From: Crossiella sp. CA-258035
Lineage (GTDB): Bacteria; Actinomycetota; Actinomycetes; Mycobacteriales; Pseudonocardiaceae
Direction: 5' to 3'
DNA length: 64,000 nucleotides
NCBI RefSeq assembly: GCF_030064675.1
Contig: NZ_CP116413.1
Span: forward strand, 4,186,001 to 4,250,000
In this document: piece after piece, positions 28,004 to 36,709 of the stretch
Numbering within the stretch: the first letter of the stretch is position 1
How the letters are laid out: every line of letters begins with the position of its first letter
The notes under the pieces: model-generated
Seen by the model: the letters and a program-made list of their open reading frames with translations, nothing else
The model's database searches: none
What the model was told of the DNA's origin: nothing
Program-made: the position numbers and the translations under genes

Positions 28004-28849
28004 ATGACCGGGCGGACACCGTGGCTGCTGCTGGCTCCCTCCACCGTGCTGCTGGCGCTGTTGTTCGGCTGGCCGCTGGCACAGGGGGTGCTGGCCGCCT
28101 TCCAGGACGGCAGCGGGTTCACCCTGGCCCACTGGCAGCGGCTGTTCACCGACCCCTACTTCGGGCAGGCGCTGCGCAACACCGTGCTGCTCATCGTGAT
28201 CGTGGTGCCCATCCAGCTGGTGCTCGCGGTCGGCATGACCCTGCTGATCCAGGCCAAACCGCGCTTCGCCGGCGTGCACTTCTACCTGTGGGCCATCCCG
28301 CTGGCCATCTCCGACCTGGCCGCCGGACTGGTGTGGCTGACCGTCTTCGCCGACCGCGGCTACCTCAACTCGCTGCTGATCACCCTCGGCCTGTCCGAGC
28401 ATGGCATCGCCTGGCTCAGCTACGACAGTCCGGGCACCATGCTGTTCGCGGTGGTGGTCGCGGAGGTCTGGCGGGCCACCTCGATGGTGTTCGTGATCGT
28501 GGTGGCCGGGGTGCAGATGCTGCCGCCGGACTACGACGAGGCGGCCCAGGTCTTCGGCGCCACCGCCTGGCAACGGCTCTGGCACGTCACCCTGCCACTG
28601 CTGCGGCCCAGCCTCCAGGTCGCGCTGATCCTGCGCACCATCCTGGCGCTGCAAGCCTTCGCGGTTGCCCAGGCGCTGACCGGGCGCGACTTCCCGCTGC
28701 TGGTGGGGGAGACCTACCAGTGGCACGTCACGCTGCAGAACCCATCGGTGGCCAGCGCAGTCGCCCTGGTCGTGCTCGCGCTGTCGCTGGGCACCGCGGT
28801 CCTGTACCTGCGCGCACTGCGCCAGCCGGCCGGGGGAGGCGCGCGATGA
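28004..28849 (+). CDS. ABC sugar transporter permease (MalF-like)
   Basis: A 281-residue permease with six transmembrane helices. The cytoplasmic EAA loop, DEAAQVFGATAWQRLWHVTLPLLRP, is intact and would dock on the ATPase. ATG at 28004 is one base past the binding-protein stop, so translation is coupled. The membrane topology and size match the MalF-side permease of carbohydrate uptake family 1 importers. Its stop overlaps the next permease start (ATGA). Confidence 0.93.
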   Translation: MTGRTPWLLLAPSTVLLALLFGWPLAQGVLAAFQDGSGFTLAHWQRLFTDPYFGQALRNTVLLIVIVVPIQLVLAVGMTLLIQAKPRFAGVHFYLWAIPLAISDLAAGLVWLTVFADRGYLNSLLITLGLSEHGIAWLSYDSPGTMLFAVVVAEVWRATSMVFVIVVAGVQMLPPDYDEAAQVFGATAWQRLWHVTLPLLRPSLQVALILRTILALQAFAVAQALTGRDFPLLVGETYQWHVTLQNPSVASAVALVVLALSLGTAVLYLRALRQPAGGGAR

Positions 28850-29688
28850 CCCGGCCACCGGTCGACCTGGCCCCGCTGCGCAGGCGGCGGCAGCGGCGGA
28901 TCCTGGTGCAGCTGGCCTGCATCGCCGTCTCGACGTTCCTGCTGCTGCCGATCGTCCTCATCGGACTGTCCGCGCTGTCCTCCCGCACCGCGCTCACCGA
29001 GTTCCCGAAACCGTTGCTGCCCAGCGAGTTCGACACCGAGAGCGTCCTGGGCTTCATCGGCGGCACCGGGGTGGTCCCGGCCTTCGGCAACTCGGTGCTG
29101 GTCGGGGTGTACACGGTGCTGCTCGCGCTGCTGCTGGGCGCGCCGGCCGGATATGCGCTGTCCCGCTTCGACTTCCGCGGCCGGGACGCCTACCAGGTGC
29201 TGATCCTGCTGGTCCGGGCGCTGCCGATCGTGGTGCTGTCGGTGCCGCTGGCCACCATGTTCCTGCGCGTGGGCGTGGACGACACTGTGTTCGCGGTGAC
29301 CCTGGTGCACACCGCGCTCGCGCTGCCCACCACCATCCTGATCACCGCGAGCATCTTCGTCGGCGTGCCACGGGATGTGGAGGAGGCCGCGCTGGTCTTC
29401 GGCTGCACCCCGTTGCAGGCGATGCGGCGGGTGGTGCTGCCGATGGCGCTGCCCGGCCTGGCCGCCTCCTCGGTGTTCACCTTTGTGCTGTCCTGGAACG
29501 AGGTGCTCGGCGCGGCCGTGCTGACCCTGGGCCACCGGACCCTGCCCGCGCAGGTGCTGGCCTCGCTGGCGGACTCGCCCAACGCCTACCGCTTCGCCGG
29601 CGGTTTTGTGCTGGTGCTGCCCGCGCTGCTGTTCATCTTCCTGATGCGCCGCTACCTGCTGAACATGTGGGGCACCACCCTGCGCTGA
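28846..29688 (+). CDS. ABC sugar transporter permease (MalG-like)
   Basis: A 280-residue permease with six transmembrane helices and a cytoplasmic EAA loop, VEEAALVFGCTPLQAMRRVVLPMALPG. The basic N-terminal tail (RRRRQRR) and C-terminal RRYLLNMWG are typical of MalG-side permeases. ATG at 28846 overlaps the stop of the upstream permease. It forms the heterodimeric channel with that protein. The 36-base gap after its stop carries only the ATPase gene's ribosome-binding region. Confidence 0.93.
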   Translation: MTRPPVDLAPLRRRRQRRILVQLACIAVSTFLLLPIVLIGLSALSSRTALTEFPKPLLPSEFDTESVLGFIGGTGVVPAFGNSVLVGVYTVLLALLLGAPAGYALSRFDFRGRDAYQVLILLVRALPIVVLSVPLATMFLRVGVDDTVFAVTLVHTALALPTTILITASIFVGVPRDVEEAALVFGCTPLQAMRRVVLPMALPGLAASSVFTFVLSWNEVLGAAVLTLGHRTLPAQVLASLADSPNAYRFAGGFVLVLPALLFIFLMRRYLLNMWGTTLR

Positions 29689-29724
29689 GCCGCCCGACCC
29701 GCCGAGACGAGAGCACTCATCCCG

Positions 29725-30816
29725 ATGGCAGAGATCGCACTGCACAACCTGGTCAAGACCTATCCCGGCGGCACCACCAGGGCCACCGACGAGGTCAGCC
29801 TGCACGTGGCCGACGGCGAGTTCATGGTGCTGCTCGGCCCTTCCGGCTGCGGCAAGACCACGTTGCTGCGCATGGTGGCCGGGCTGGAGCTGCCCGACGG
29901 CGGGCAGATCGTCATCGGCGGCAAGGACGTCACCTACCTGGAACCGCGCAGGCGCAACCTGTCCATGGTGTTCCAGTCCTACGCGGTGTTCCCGCACCGC
30001 AGGGTCGCCGACAACATCGGCTTCGGGCTGCGCATGCGCGGCGTCGATCCCGCTGAGATCAGGCGCAAGGTGGCCTGGGCGGCCGAGGTGCTCCAGCTGA
30101 CCCCGTACCTGGACCGCTACCCGGCCAAGCTCTCCGGCGGGCAGCGGCAGCGGGTGGCGGTGGCGCGGGCCATCGTGATGGACGCCGAGGTGCTGCTGAT
30201 GGACGAGCCACTGTCCAATTTGGACGCTCTGCTGCGGCTGTCGTTCCGGGCCGAGCTGAAGAAGCTGGTCGCCGAGCTGGGCACCACCACGCTCTACGTG
30301 ACCCACGACCAGGTGGAGGCGCTCTCCCTTGGCGACCGGGTGGCGGTGATGCGGCAGGGCCGGATCGTGCAGTGCGACGCGCCCACCACCGTCTACGACC
30401 AGCCCGCCGAGGAGTTCGTCGGCGGCTTCATCGGCAGCCCGCCGATGAACTTCCTCACCGGCACCGTGGCCGAGGACGGCACGGGCGCGCTCCGGCTCGA
30501 CCTGGGCGCGCACAGCGTGGCCGTGCCGCAAGCCTTGCGCGGCTACACCGGCCGCGATTTGAGACTGGGGGTCCGGCCCGAGGCCTTCGGGGTCGCCACT
30601 GGGGGTGACGCCGAAGGCCTCGTGGCCGAGCTGGAGGTCTTCGAGCCGTTGGGTGCCGCGGTGCTGCTGACCCTGACCCTGTCCGGCCACCAGCTCAAGG
30701 TGCAGGCCCCGGCCGACTTCCGCGCCACACCTGGGGATCGGCTGACGCTGACCCTGCCCGCCGAGCGCTGCCGCTGGTACGACCCGGAGACCCACCTGCT
30801 GCTGGAGACCGCGTGA
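29725..30816 (+). CDS. ABC sugar importer ATPase (MsmK/UgpC-like)
   Basis: A 363-residue ATPase with Walker A GPSGCGKTT (about residues 38-46), Q-loop VFQSYAVFPH, signature LSGGQRQRVAVARA, Walker B VLLMDEPLSNLD and switch THDQVEALSLGD. The C-terminal about 120 residues form the MOI/TOBE-type regulatory domain, as in MalK/UgpC. ATG at 29725 is 36 bases after the permease gene. It energises uptake through the two permeases. Its own operon encodes it, unlike many actinomycete sugar importers that share a distant MsiK. Its stop overlaps the hydrolase gene start (GTGA). Confidence 0.95.
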   Translation: MAEIALHNLVKTYPGGTTRATDEVSLHVADGEFMVLLGPSGCGKTTLLRMVAGLELPDGGQIVIGGKDVTYLEPRRRNLSMVFQSYAVFPHRRVADNIGFGLRMRGVDPAEIRRKVAWAAEVLQLTPYLDRYPAKLSGGQRQRVAVARAIVMDAEVLLMDEPLSNLDALLRLSFRAELKKLVAELGTTTLYVTHDQVEALSLGDRVAVMRQGRIVQCDAPTTVYDQPAEEFVGGFIGSPPMNFLTGTVAEDGTGALRLDLGAHSVAVPQALRGYTGRDLRLGVRPEAFGVATGGDAEGLVAELEVFEPLGAAVLLTLTLSGHQLKVQAPADFRATPGDRLTLTLPAERCRWYDPETHLLLETA

Positions 30817-32138
30817 TCCTCGCCCCGCCGCTCACCGCCCGCGCGGCCTACGTGTTGCGCGGCAACGACACCGGCGCGCTGGTCACCGCCGCGCCGCAGC
30901 TGTACCCGCACATGTGGAGCTGGGACGCGGCCTTCATCGCCATCGGCCTGGCGCACCTGGACGTCGGCCGCGCCTGCGCCGAGCTGGACACCCTGTTCGC
31001 CGCCCAGTGGCGCGGCGGAATGCTGCCGCACATTGTGTACAGCCAGCAGGCCGCGGACTACTTCCCCGGACCGGACCGCTGGGGCGCGCAGGAGCTCAGC
31101 GCGCAGGCCCCGCGCCGGGTGCGCACCTCCGGCATCTGCCAGCCGCCGGTGCACGCCATCGCGGTGCGCAGGCTGCTGGAGATCGCCCGTGGCCGCGGCG
31201 GCTTGGACCGGGCGGTGGCCGAGGACTTCGTCTGGCGGGCCTGGCCGAAGCTGTTCGCCTGGCACCACTGGCTGGCCGAGCACCGCGACCCCGGCGGCGA
31301 GGGCCTGCTGGCGATCGTGCACGGCTGGGAGTCCGGTATGGACAACTCGCCGCGCTGGGACCCCGCCTACGCCAACGTGCGCCCCGGCCCCGACCTGCCG
31401 CCCTACACCCGCCGGGACCTGCGCCTGGTCGAGGCCGGGATGCGGCCCTCCGACGCCGAGTACGACCGCTACCTGTGGCTGGTGGAGGAGATGCGGCGGG
31501 TCGGCTACCACCCCGGCCGGGTGGTGCGCGGATCGAGCTTCCTGGTCGGCGACGTCTTCTTCACCGCGATCTTCGCCCTGGCCTGCGAGGTGCTCGCGGA
31601 GCTGGGCGAGCAGATCGGCCAGCCCGCGACCATGGTCGCGCAGCTGGCAGGCTGGGCCCACCGTAGCCGCGCCGCCGTCGCGGCCACGGTGGACCCGGCC
31701 ACCGGCCTGGCCAGGGACCGGGACTTCCGCGCGGGCGAGTGGATCGCCACCCGCACCCTCGCCGGGTTCGCCCCGCTGCTCTGCGGCGGCCTTGAGCCCC
31801 AAGCGGAACAGCACCTGCTATCCATTGTGGACGGTCCGGACTGGTGCGGGCACCCGGACCTGGCCGCCGCCGTGCTGCCCTCCACCGCGCCCTCGGACCC
31901 GGCGTTCCGGCCCCGGCAGTACTGGCGAGGTCCACAGTGGCCGGTGATGGCCTGGCTGTTCAGCTGGGCCTTCGCCAGACGCGGCTGGGCCGAGCAGGCG
32001 GAGAAGCAGCGCGCCGAGGGCATCCGGCTGTGCGCGGACGGCACCTTCGCCGAGTACTACCACCCGCTCACCGGCCAGCCCCTGGGCAGCCTGGACCAGT
32101 CCTGGACCGCGGCGGTGGTCCTGGACTGGCTCTGCTAG
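30813..32138 (+). CDS. GH63-like glucosylglycerate/mannosylglycerate hydrolase
   Basis: A 441-residue intracellular (alpha/alpha)6-barrel glycoside hydrolase with no signal peptide. The signatures MWSWDAAFIAIGLAHLD, HGWESGMDNSPRWD (D177/D183 region) and FAEYYHPLTG (E414) match the mannosylglycerate/glucosylglycerate hydrolase branch of GH63, in which Asp and Glu at these places are catalytic. Length is close to the mycobacterial glucosylglycerate hydrolase. GTG at 30813 overlaps the ATPase stop by four bases. It would split an imported glucosylglycerate-like compatible solute to a sugar and glycerate. Alternative cargo, such as other alpha-glucosides, cannot be excluded. Confidence 0.82.
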   Translation: MILAPPLTARAAYVLRGNDTGALVTAAPQLYPHMWSWDAAFIAIGLAHLDVGRACAELDTLFAAQWRGGMLPHIVYSQQAADYFPGPDRWGAQELSAQAPRRVRTSGICQPPVHAIAVRRLLEIARGRGGLDRAVAEDFVWRAWPKLFAWHHWLAEHRDPGGEGLLAIVHGWESGMDNSPRWDPAYANVRPGPDLPPYTRRDLRLVEAGMRPSDAEYDRYLWLVEEMRRVGYHPGRVVRGSSFLVGDVFFTAIFALACEVLAELGEQIGQPATMVAQLAGWAHRSRAAVAATVDPATGLARDRDFRAGEWIATRTLAGFAPLLCGGLEPQAEQHLLSIVDGPDWCGHPDLAAAVLPSTAPSDPAFRPRQYWRGPQWPVMAWLFSWAFARRGWAEQAEKQRAEGIRLCADGTFAEYYHPLTGQPLGSLDQSWTAAVVLDWLC

Positions 32139-33136
32139 ACCGGAGCCGCCTCCACCAGGCTGACCCCGTCCTCGCGCACCACGTCAGTGACCACCAGTCC
32201 CGCGTCCGCGCAGAGTCGCTCGAACTCCGCTCGCGTGCGTTCCCGGCCGCCGTAGAGCACCAGCATGCTGAGGTCCTTCAGGCCCGGATCCCTTGGCTGG
32301 TCCGGGTTTCCTCGCTCGGGGAGCACGTCGTCCACGATGAGCACCCGGCCGTGCGCGGGCAGCGCGGCCCGGCAGTTGGCCAGGATCCGGGTGGCCGCCT
32401 CGTCATCCCAGTCGTGCAAGATCCACTTGAGCACCAGGAGGTCCGATCCCTTGGGCACCGCGGCGAAGAAGTCGCCTGCCTGGGTGTCGCAGCGGTCAGC
32501 CAGACCGGCCCTGCGCACCGCCCTGGCGGCCTGCGGGATGGCGGCCCCGGTGTCGATGACCAGGCCGCGCAACGTGGGGAAGTGGCGGAGCAGGGTGATC
32601 AGCAGGGTGCCGTCGCCGCCACCGACGTCGGTGACCGAGCTGAACCGGCCGAAGTCGTAGCGCGCGGGCAGCGACTCGGCGATGTGCCGGGTGGGCTGGC
32701 CCATCGCGGTGTTGTAGAGCGCGGCCAGCTCCGGGTCGGCGGCGAAGTGCTCGAACACCCCGCGCCCGAACACCTCCGGGAAGGCCGCGCGGCCGGTGCG
32801 CAGGCTGAACTCCAGACGGGCCAAGGGTTCCAGTGCGGTGGGGTGGCTGGCCAGCAGGGCGTAGGCGTGCAGTGAACCGTCCACATCGGACCGGAGCAGG
32901 TTGCCGTCCTCGGTGGCGGTGAAGCCGCGATCGTGCTCGGCGCACAGGCCGAGGTCGGCCATCGCCCGCAGCAGCCGGACCGCCTGCTCCGCTGGGAGTC
33001 CGCAGGCCGCGCCGATCTCGGCAGCGGGTCGGGGTTGCGGCCCGAGGGCGTCCGGCACGCCGAGGCGGGCGGCCACGCCGACCACCTGGGTGACCGCCGC
33101 GCCCTTGAGCAGCTGGACCACTGTGGACACCGTCAT
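32135..33136 (-). CDS. SAM-dependent O-methyltransferase (family 2)
   Basis: A 333-residue methyltransferase of the plant-type O-methyltransferase family. An N-terminal dimerisation winged helix (VVQLLKGAAVTQVVGVAARLGVPDAL) precedes the SAM fold with VTDVGGGDGTLL (motif I), and LVLKWILHDWDDEAATRIL contains the family HDW with the catalytic histidine. It methylates a phenolic or enolic hydroxyl of a small molecule. ATG at 33136 overlaps the stop of the upstream ABC gene (ATGA), so it belongs to the iron-box operon. Its stop overlaps the convergent hydrolase gene. A siderophore or its precursor is a plausible substrate. Confidence 0.87.
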   Translation of the reverse strand: MTVSTVVQLLKGAAVTQVVGVAARLGVPDALGPQPRPAAEIGAACGLPAEQAVRLLRAMADLGLCAEHDRGFTATEDGNLLRSDVDGSLHAYALLASHPTALEPLARLEFSLRTGRAAFPEVFGRGVFEHFAADPELAALYNTAMGQPTRHIAESLPARYDFGRFSSVTDVGGGDGTLLITLLRHFPTLRGLVIDTGAAIPQAARAVRRAGLADRCDTQAGDFFAAVPKGSDLLVLKWILHDWDDEAATRILANCRAALPAHGRVLIVDDVLPERGNPDQPRDPGLKDLSMLVLYGGRERTRAEFERLCADAGLVVTDVVREDGVSLVEAAPV

Positions 33137-34893
33137 CGGGGTGCTCCTTCCTGTTCGCGCGCGCTGATCCGCCAGCCGCGCGCCTGTTCGTACTGCCGGT
33201 GGATGCGGGCGAACGCGCCCTGGGTGCGCAGCAGCTCCGCGGGGGTGCCGGTCTCCACCACGCGCCCGGCTGCCAGAGCGACCACTTGGTCGGCCGCGGC
33301 CAGGGTGGTGGGGCGGTGCGCGATCACCAGCACGGTGCGGCGGGGATCGGCGGCCAGTGCGGCGATCGCTTGGCTGATGGCCTGTTCGTTCTCCGCGTCC
33401 AGCGCGGAGGCGGCCTCGTCGATGAGCACGATCGGCGCCTGCTTGAGGAAGGCGCGGGCGATGGCCACCCGCTGCCGCTCCCCGCCGGAGAGCTGCGCCC
33501 CGCCCTCGCCGACCCTGGTCCGCCAGCCCTCGGGCAGCCGGTCGACCACCTCGTCCAGCCGCGCGGACCGCGCCGCCTCGGCCAGCTCGGCGTCGGTGGC
33601 CCCGGGCCGGGCCAGGCGCAGGTTGTCCTCGATGGTGGTGTCGAACAGGTAGGCCTCCTGGAACACGATCGCGATCTCGCCGAGCAGCTGCTCGTGGTCG
33701 TAGTCGCGCACGTCCTGCCCGCCCACCAGCACCACGCCCTCGGTGGCGTCCAGGAACCGGGCGATCAGCCGGATCACGGTGGTCTTGCCCGAGCCGGACG
33801 GCCCGACCAGCGCCGTGGTCGAACCCGGCGGGCAGTGCAGGTTCACCCCGGCCAGCGCGGGTCGGCCCGGCAGGTACTCGAGCCGGACGTCCACCAGGTC
33901 GATCCCGCTGTGCCTGGCACCCGGCACCGGATTGGTGGCCGCTGGCAGCGGGGGAGTGCGCAGCACCTGCGAGACCCGGTCCAGGCCGTAGTCCAGCGCG
34001 CCGAGACCGTGTACGTGCCCGGCCAGCGCGCCCAGCGGTTCCAGGAAGCGGACCGCGAGCACCAGCAGCGCGACCGTGTCCGGCACCGCGAGCGCGCCGG
34101 ACAGCAGGAAGTGCACGCCCAGGGCGAGCACCGCGACGAACCCGAGCGCGACCACACCGGTCACCGACAGCGTGGGCAGCAGCGAGGCGTTGAGCGCGCG
34201 GGCATACCGGCGGTGGTGCTCGGCCAGTGCCGCGCTCATCTGCCGGGTGCCGGTCCCGGCCTGTCCCGCGGCGCGCAGCACCGGCTGGGCCTGGCCGTAC
34301 TCGATCGCGCGGGCGGCGATCTCGTTCGCGGCCTCCTCCATGTCCGCACTGGCCAGCGCGGTGCCGCGGCGGCAGCGGCGCAGCAGCAGGAAGGCAGGCG
34401 GCAGGGTGGCCAGCAGCACCAGGCCCAGCCGCCAGTCCACCGCGAAGGTGACCGCGGTGACGGCGAGCGGCACCAGCGTGCAGGTGATCACCGGCCCGCC
34501 GACCACCACGCACAGCCGGGAGATCGCGGTGGCCGCGCTGGTCACCGTGCGGGCGAAGGTGCCCTTGGCCCCGGCGGTGAACCAGCCCAGCGGCAAGGTG
34601 GTCAGCTGTGCCATCAACCGCAGTCGCAGCTGCACGCCCAGCTCGCCGCTGGCCGCGAAACCGACCGGGGTGGCCACCACGCTGAGCGCCCAGTGCAACA
34701 GCACCCCGCCCGCGCCGGCCAGCAGCCACGGCATGGCCGCGGCGAAGTCCGGTTCCGGGCGCAGCACCGCGCGCAGGACCGGGAACAGCAGGCCCAGCAA
34801 CAACCCTTGCAGCACCGCGAGCAGCGCCTGCAACACCGCGAAGCGCAGCAGTGGCCCTGGTTCCGGCCACAACCGGCGGAGCTGGCCGATCAT
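33133..34893 (-). CDS. ABC exporter-fold half-transporter 2 (fused TMD-NBD)
   Basis: A 586-residue protein with six transmembrane helices (residues about 20-300) and a C-terminal ATPase: Walker A GPSGSGKTT, signature LSGGERQRVAIARA, Walker B IVLIDEAASALD, switch VIAHRPTT. The ATG at 34893 overlaps the upstream ABC gene stop (ATGA), implying a heterodimer. Pairs of this kind, such as IrtAB, YbtPQ and related siderophore transporters, move siderophores despite having exporter architecture. Both ATPase sites look canonical, with no degenerate site. It is followed directly by the coupled methyltransferase. Confidence 0.9.
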   Translation of the reverse strand: MIGQLRRLWPEPGPLLRFAVLQALLAVLQGLLLGLLFPVLRAVLRPEPDFAAAMPWLLAGAGGVLLHWALSVVATPVGFAASGELGVQLRLRLMAQLTTLPLGWFTAGAKGTFARTVTSAATAISRLCVVVGGPVITCTLVPLAVTAVTFAVDWRLGLVLLATLPPAFLLLRRCRRGTALASADMEEAANEIAARAIEYGQAQPVLRAAGQAGTGTRQMSAALAEHHRRYARALNASLLPTLSVTGVVALGFVAVLALGVHFLLSGALAVPDTVALLVLAVRFLEPLGALAGHVHGLGALDYGLDRVSQVLRTPPLPAATNPVPGARHSGIDLVDVRLEYLPGRPALAGVNLHCPPGSTTALVGPSGSGKTTVIRLIARFLDATEGVVLVGGQDVRDYDHEQLLGEIAIVFQEAYLFDTTIEDNLRLARPGATDAELAEAARSARLDEVVDRLPEGWRTRVGEGGAQLSGGERQRVAIARAFLKQAPIVLIDEAASALDAENEQAISQAIAALAADPRRTVLVIAHRPTTLAAADQVVALAAGRVVETGTPAELLRTQGAFARIHRQYEQARGWRISAREQEGAPR

Positions 34894-36641
34894 GCGTGGT
34901 CTCCGTTCCGCTGAGCCTGCCACAGGCGCGCGTACAAGCCTGATCGGGCGAGGAGTTCCGGATGGGTGCCGCGTTCGACCAGGTGACCGTTGTCCAGCAC
35001 CAGGATCTGGTCGGCCGAGGCGATGGTGGGCAGGCGGTGCGCGATCACCAGCACGGTCCGGCCGGTGACCAATGTGGACAGTGCGTCCTGCACCGCGGCC
35101 TCGCTGTCCGGGTCCAGCGCGGCGGTGGCCTCGTCCAGCACCACGATCGGCGCGTCGGCCAGCAGCGCGCGGGCGATGGTCAGCCGCTGCCGCTCCCCGC
35201 CGGACAGGCCGCCGGACCCCGCGTCCAGCACGGTGTCGTAGCCCTGCGGCAGCGCCATGATCACCTGGTGGATCTGGGCCGCCTCGGCCGCGGCCCGCAC
35301 CTGCGCGTCGGTGGCTTCCGGCCGGGCGATGCGGATGTTCTCGGTCACCGTGTCCCGCAGCAGCACCACGTCCTGGAACACCAGCGCCAGCAAGGACAAC
35401 AGCTGCGCCGGGGCGATCTCGCGGACATCGACACCGCCGATCCGGATCGCCCCGCCGGTGACCTCGTAGAAGCGCGGCAACAACGCGGCCACCGTGGACT
35501 TCCCGGCGCCGGAGGGGCCGACCAGCGCGGTCACCGTGCCCGGTTCGCACACCGCGCTGAACCCGGTGAGCGCGTTGGTCCCGCCGTCGTAGGAGAAGCT
35601 GACCCGGTCGAACTCCACCCGGTGCCCGTCCGGCCTTCGCGGCAGTCCGGGTTCGGGCAGGCCGGGACGGGCCAGCAGATCCTCGATGTGCCCGGCGGCC
35701 ACCCGCGCGGTGCGCAGGCCGATGCCGCCGTGCACCAGCGGCAGCAACGCGTTCGGCAGCACCAGGCCGACCACCAGGAACGGCAGCAGGTCCGGCGCGG
35801 CCAGCCCGCCCGCGGCCACCATCGGCAGGCCCACCGCCAGCACCACTACGAGCGTGGTGAGCTCCGAGCCGAGCACCCGGTTGAGCGCGGAGCTGTGCCG
35901 GACCTCGTCCACCCACACCCGAAACGCCTGCTGCTGTTCGCGCACGGCCGTGGTGAAGCGGTCCAGCACCCGCCCGCCCGCGCCGAAGGTCTTGGCCACC
36001 ACGATGCCGTCGCCGTACTCCACCGCCGCCGCGCTGACCTCCCGTTCGGCGATCAACAGCCGGGCCATGTGCTGCGGCATGGAGCGCATCGCGATCCGGT
36101 AGCAGAACAGCGCCAGCGCCGGGACCGCGAGCGTGACCAGCGCCAGCCGCCAGTCCACCAGCACCAGGTAGCCGAAGCCCAGCACGGTCGCGGTGGTCGC
36201 GCCGACCAGCTCGCCGAGGGAGTGCGCGAACAGGTTGTGCATGTCCTCCAGGTCACCGGTCATCGCCTTCTTGACCTGGCCGGAGCCCGCCGAGCGGAAC
36301 CAGCCCAGCGGCAGCACGCCCAGGTGCCGCACGATCCGGCCGCGCAGGTGGTGCAGCATGCGCGCGTCGGCGTGGTGGCCCAGGTGCGAGGACAGGCCGA
36401 GCAGCACCAGCCGCAGCAGCGCGCCCAGCGCACCCGCCACCGCCCACCACCACACCGCGCCGCCGGCCCCGGTCAACGCCGAGCGCGCGATCTCGGCGAC
36501 CGCGAGGTAGGGCACGAGTCCCGCTGCCTCGCCCAGCGCGGACAGCGCCGCGCAGCCGAGCAGGTGCGCCCGCACCGGCCGCAGCAGATGCCCCGCGGCG
36601 CGGAACCGGATCAGGCGCGGACCGGCGTCCTGGACCACCAT
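34890..36641 (-). CDS. ABC exporter-fold half-transporter 1 (fused TMD-NBD)
   Basis: A 583-residue half-transporter with six transmembrane helices and an NBD: Walker A GPSGAGKST, signature LSGGERQRLTIARA, Walker B IVVLDEATAALD, switch VIAHRLPT. It heads an operon with a second half-transporter and an O-methyltransferase, each joined by an ATGA overlap. A 19-bp iron box lies ten bases upstream of its ATG (36651-36669), so transcription should be repressed by an IdeR/DmdR-type regulator when iron is sufficient. IrtAB/YbtPQ-like siderophore transport is the best working hypothesis; substrate is unproven. Confidence 0.9.
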   Translation of the reverse strand: MVVQDAGPRLIRFRAAGHLLRPVRAHLLGCAALSALGEAAGLVPYLAVAEIARSALTGAGGAVWWWAVAGALGALLRLVLLGLSSHLGHHADARMLHHLRGRIVRHLGVLPLGWFRSAGSGQVKKAMTGDLEDMHNLFAHSLGELVGATTATVLGFGYLVLVDWRLALVTLAVPALALFCYRIAMRSMPQHMARLLIAEREVSAAAVEYGDGIVVAKTFGAGGRVLDRFTTAVREQQQAFRVWVDEVRHSSALNRVLGSELTTLVVVLAVGLPMVAAGGLAAPDLLPFLVVGLVLPNALLPLVHGGIGLRTARVAAGHIEDLLARPGLPEPGLPRRPDGHRVEFDRVSFSYDGGTNALTGFSAVCEPGTVTALVGPSGAGKSTVAALLPRFYEVTGGAIRIGGVDVREIAPAQLLSLLALVFQDVVLLRDTVTENIRIARPEATDAQVRAAAEAAQIHQVIMALPQGYDTVLDAGSGGLSGGERQRLTIARALLADAPIVVLDEATAALDPDSEAAVQDALSTLVTGRTVLVIAHRLPTIASADQILVLDNGHLVERGTHPELLARSGLYARLWQAQRNGDHA

Positions 36642-36650
36642 TCAAACCCC

Positions 36651-36669
36651 CAAGGTTAGGCTTGCCTAA
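36651..36669 (-). promoter_or_regulatory. Iron box (IdeR/DtxR-type operator)
   Basis: CAAGGTTAGGCTTGCCTAA matches the 19-bp IdeR/DtxR consensus TTAGGTTAGGCTAACCTAA at 15 positions. It contains the perfect inverted repeat TTAGGC/GCCTAA. It lies ten bases upstream of the first ABC gene on the minus strand and 40 bases upstream of the divergent MerR gene. Iron-dependent repression of the ABC-ABC-methyltransferase operon is the natural reading. Confidence 0.8.
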
Positions 36670-36681
36670 GACCTTGCCGGT

Positions 36682-36695
36682 TCAAGTGCACTTGA
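36682..36695 (+). promoter_or_regulatory. MerR-type palindrome
   Basis: TCAAGTGCACTTGA is a perfect 14-bp palindrome and resembles the SoxR-type site core (CCTCAAGTTAACTTGAGG). It lies 14 bases upstream of the MerR start, a good place for autoregulation. A candidate -35 TTGCCG precedes it, but I could not find a convincing -10. Confidence 0.6.
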
Positions 36696-36709
36696 TGTCA
36701 ACTGGAGGG

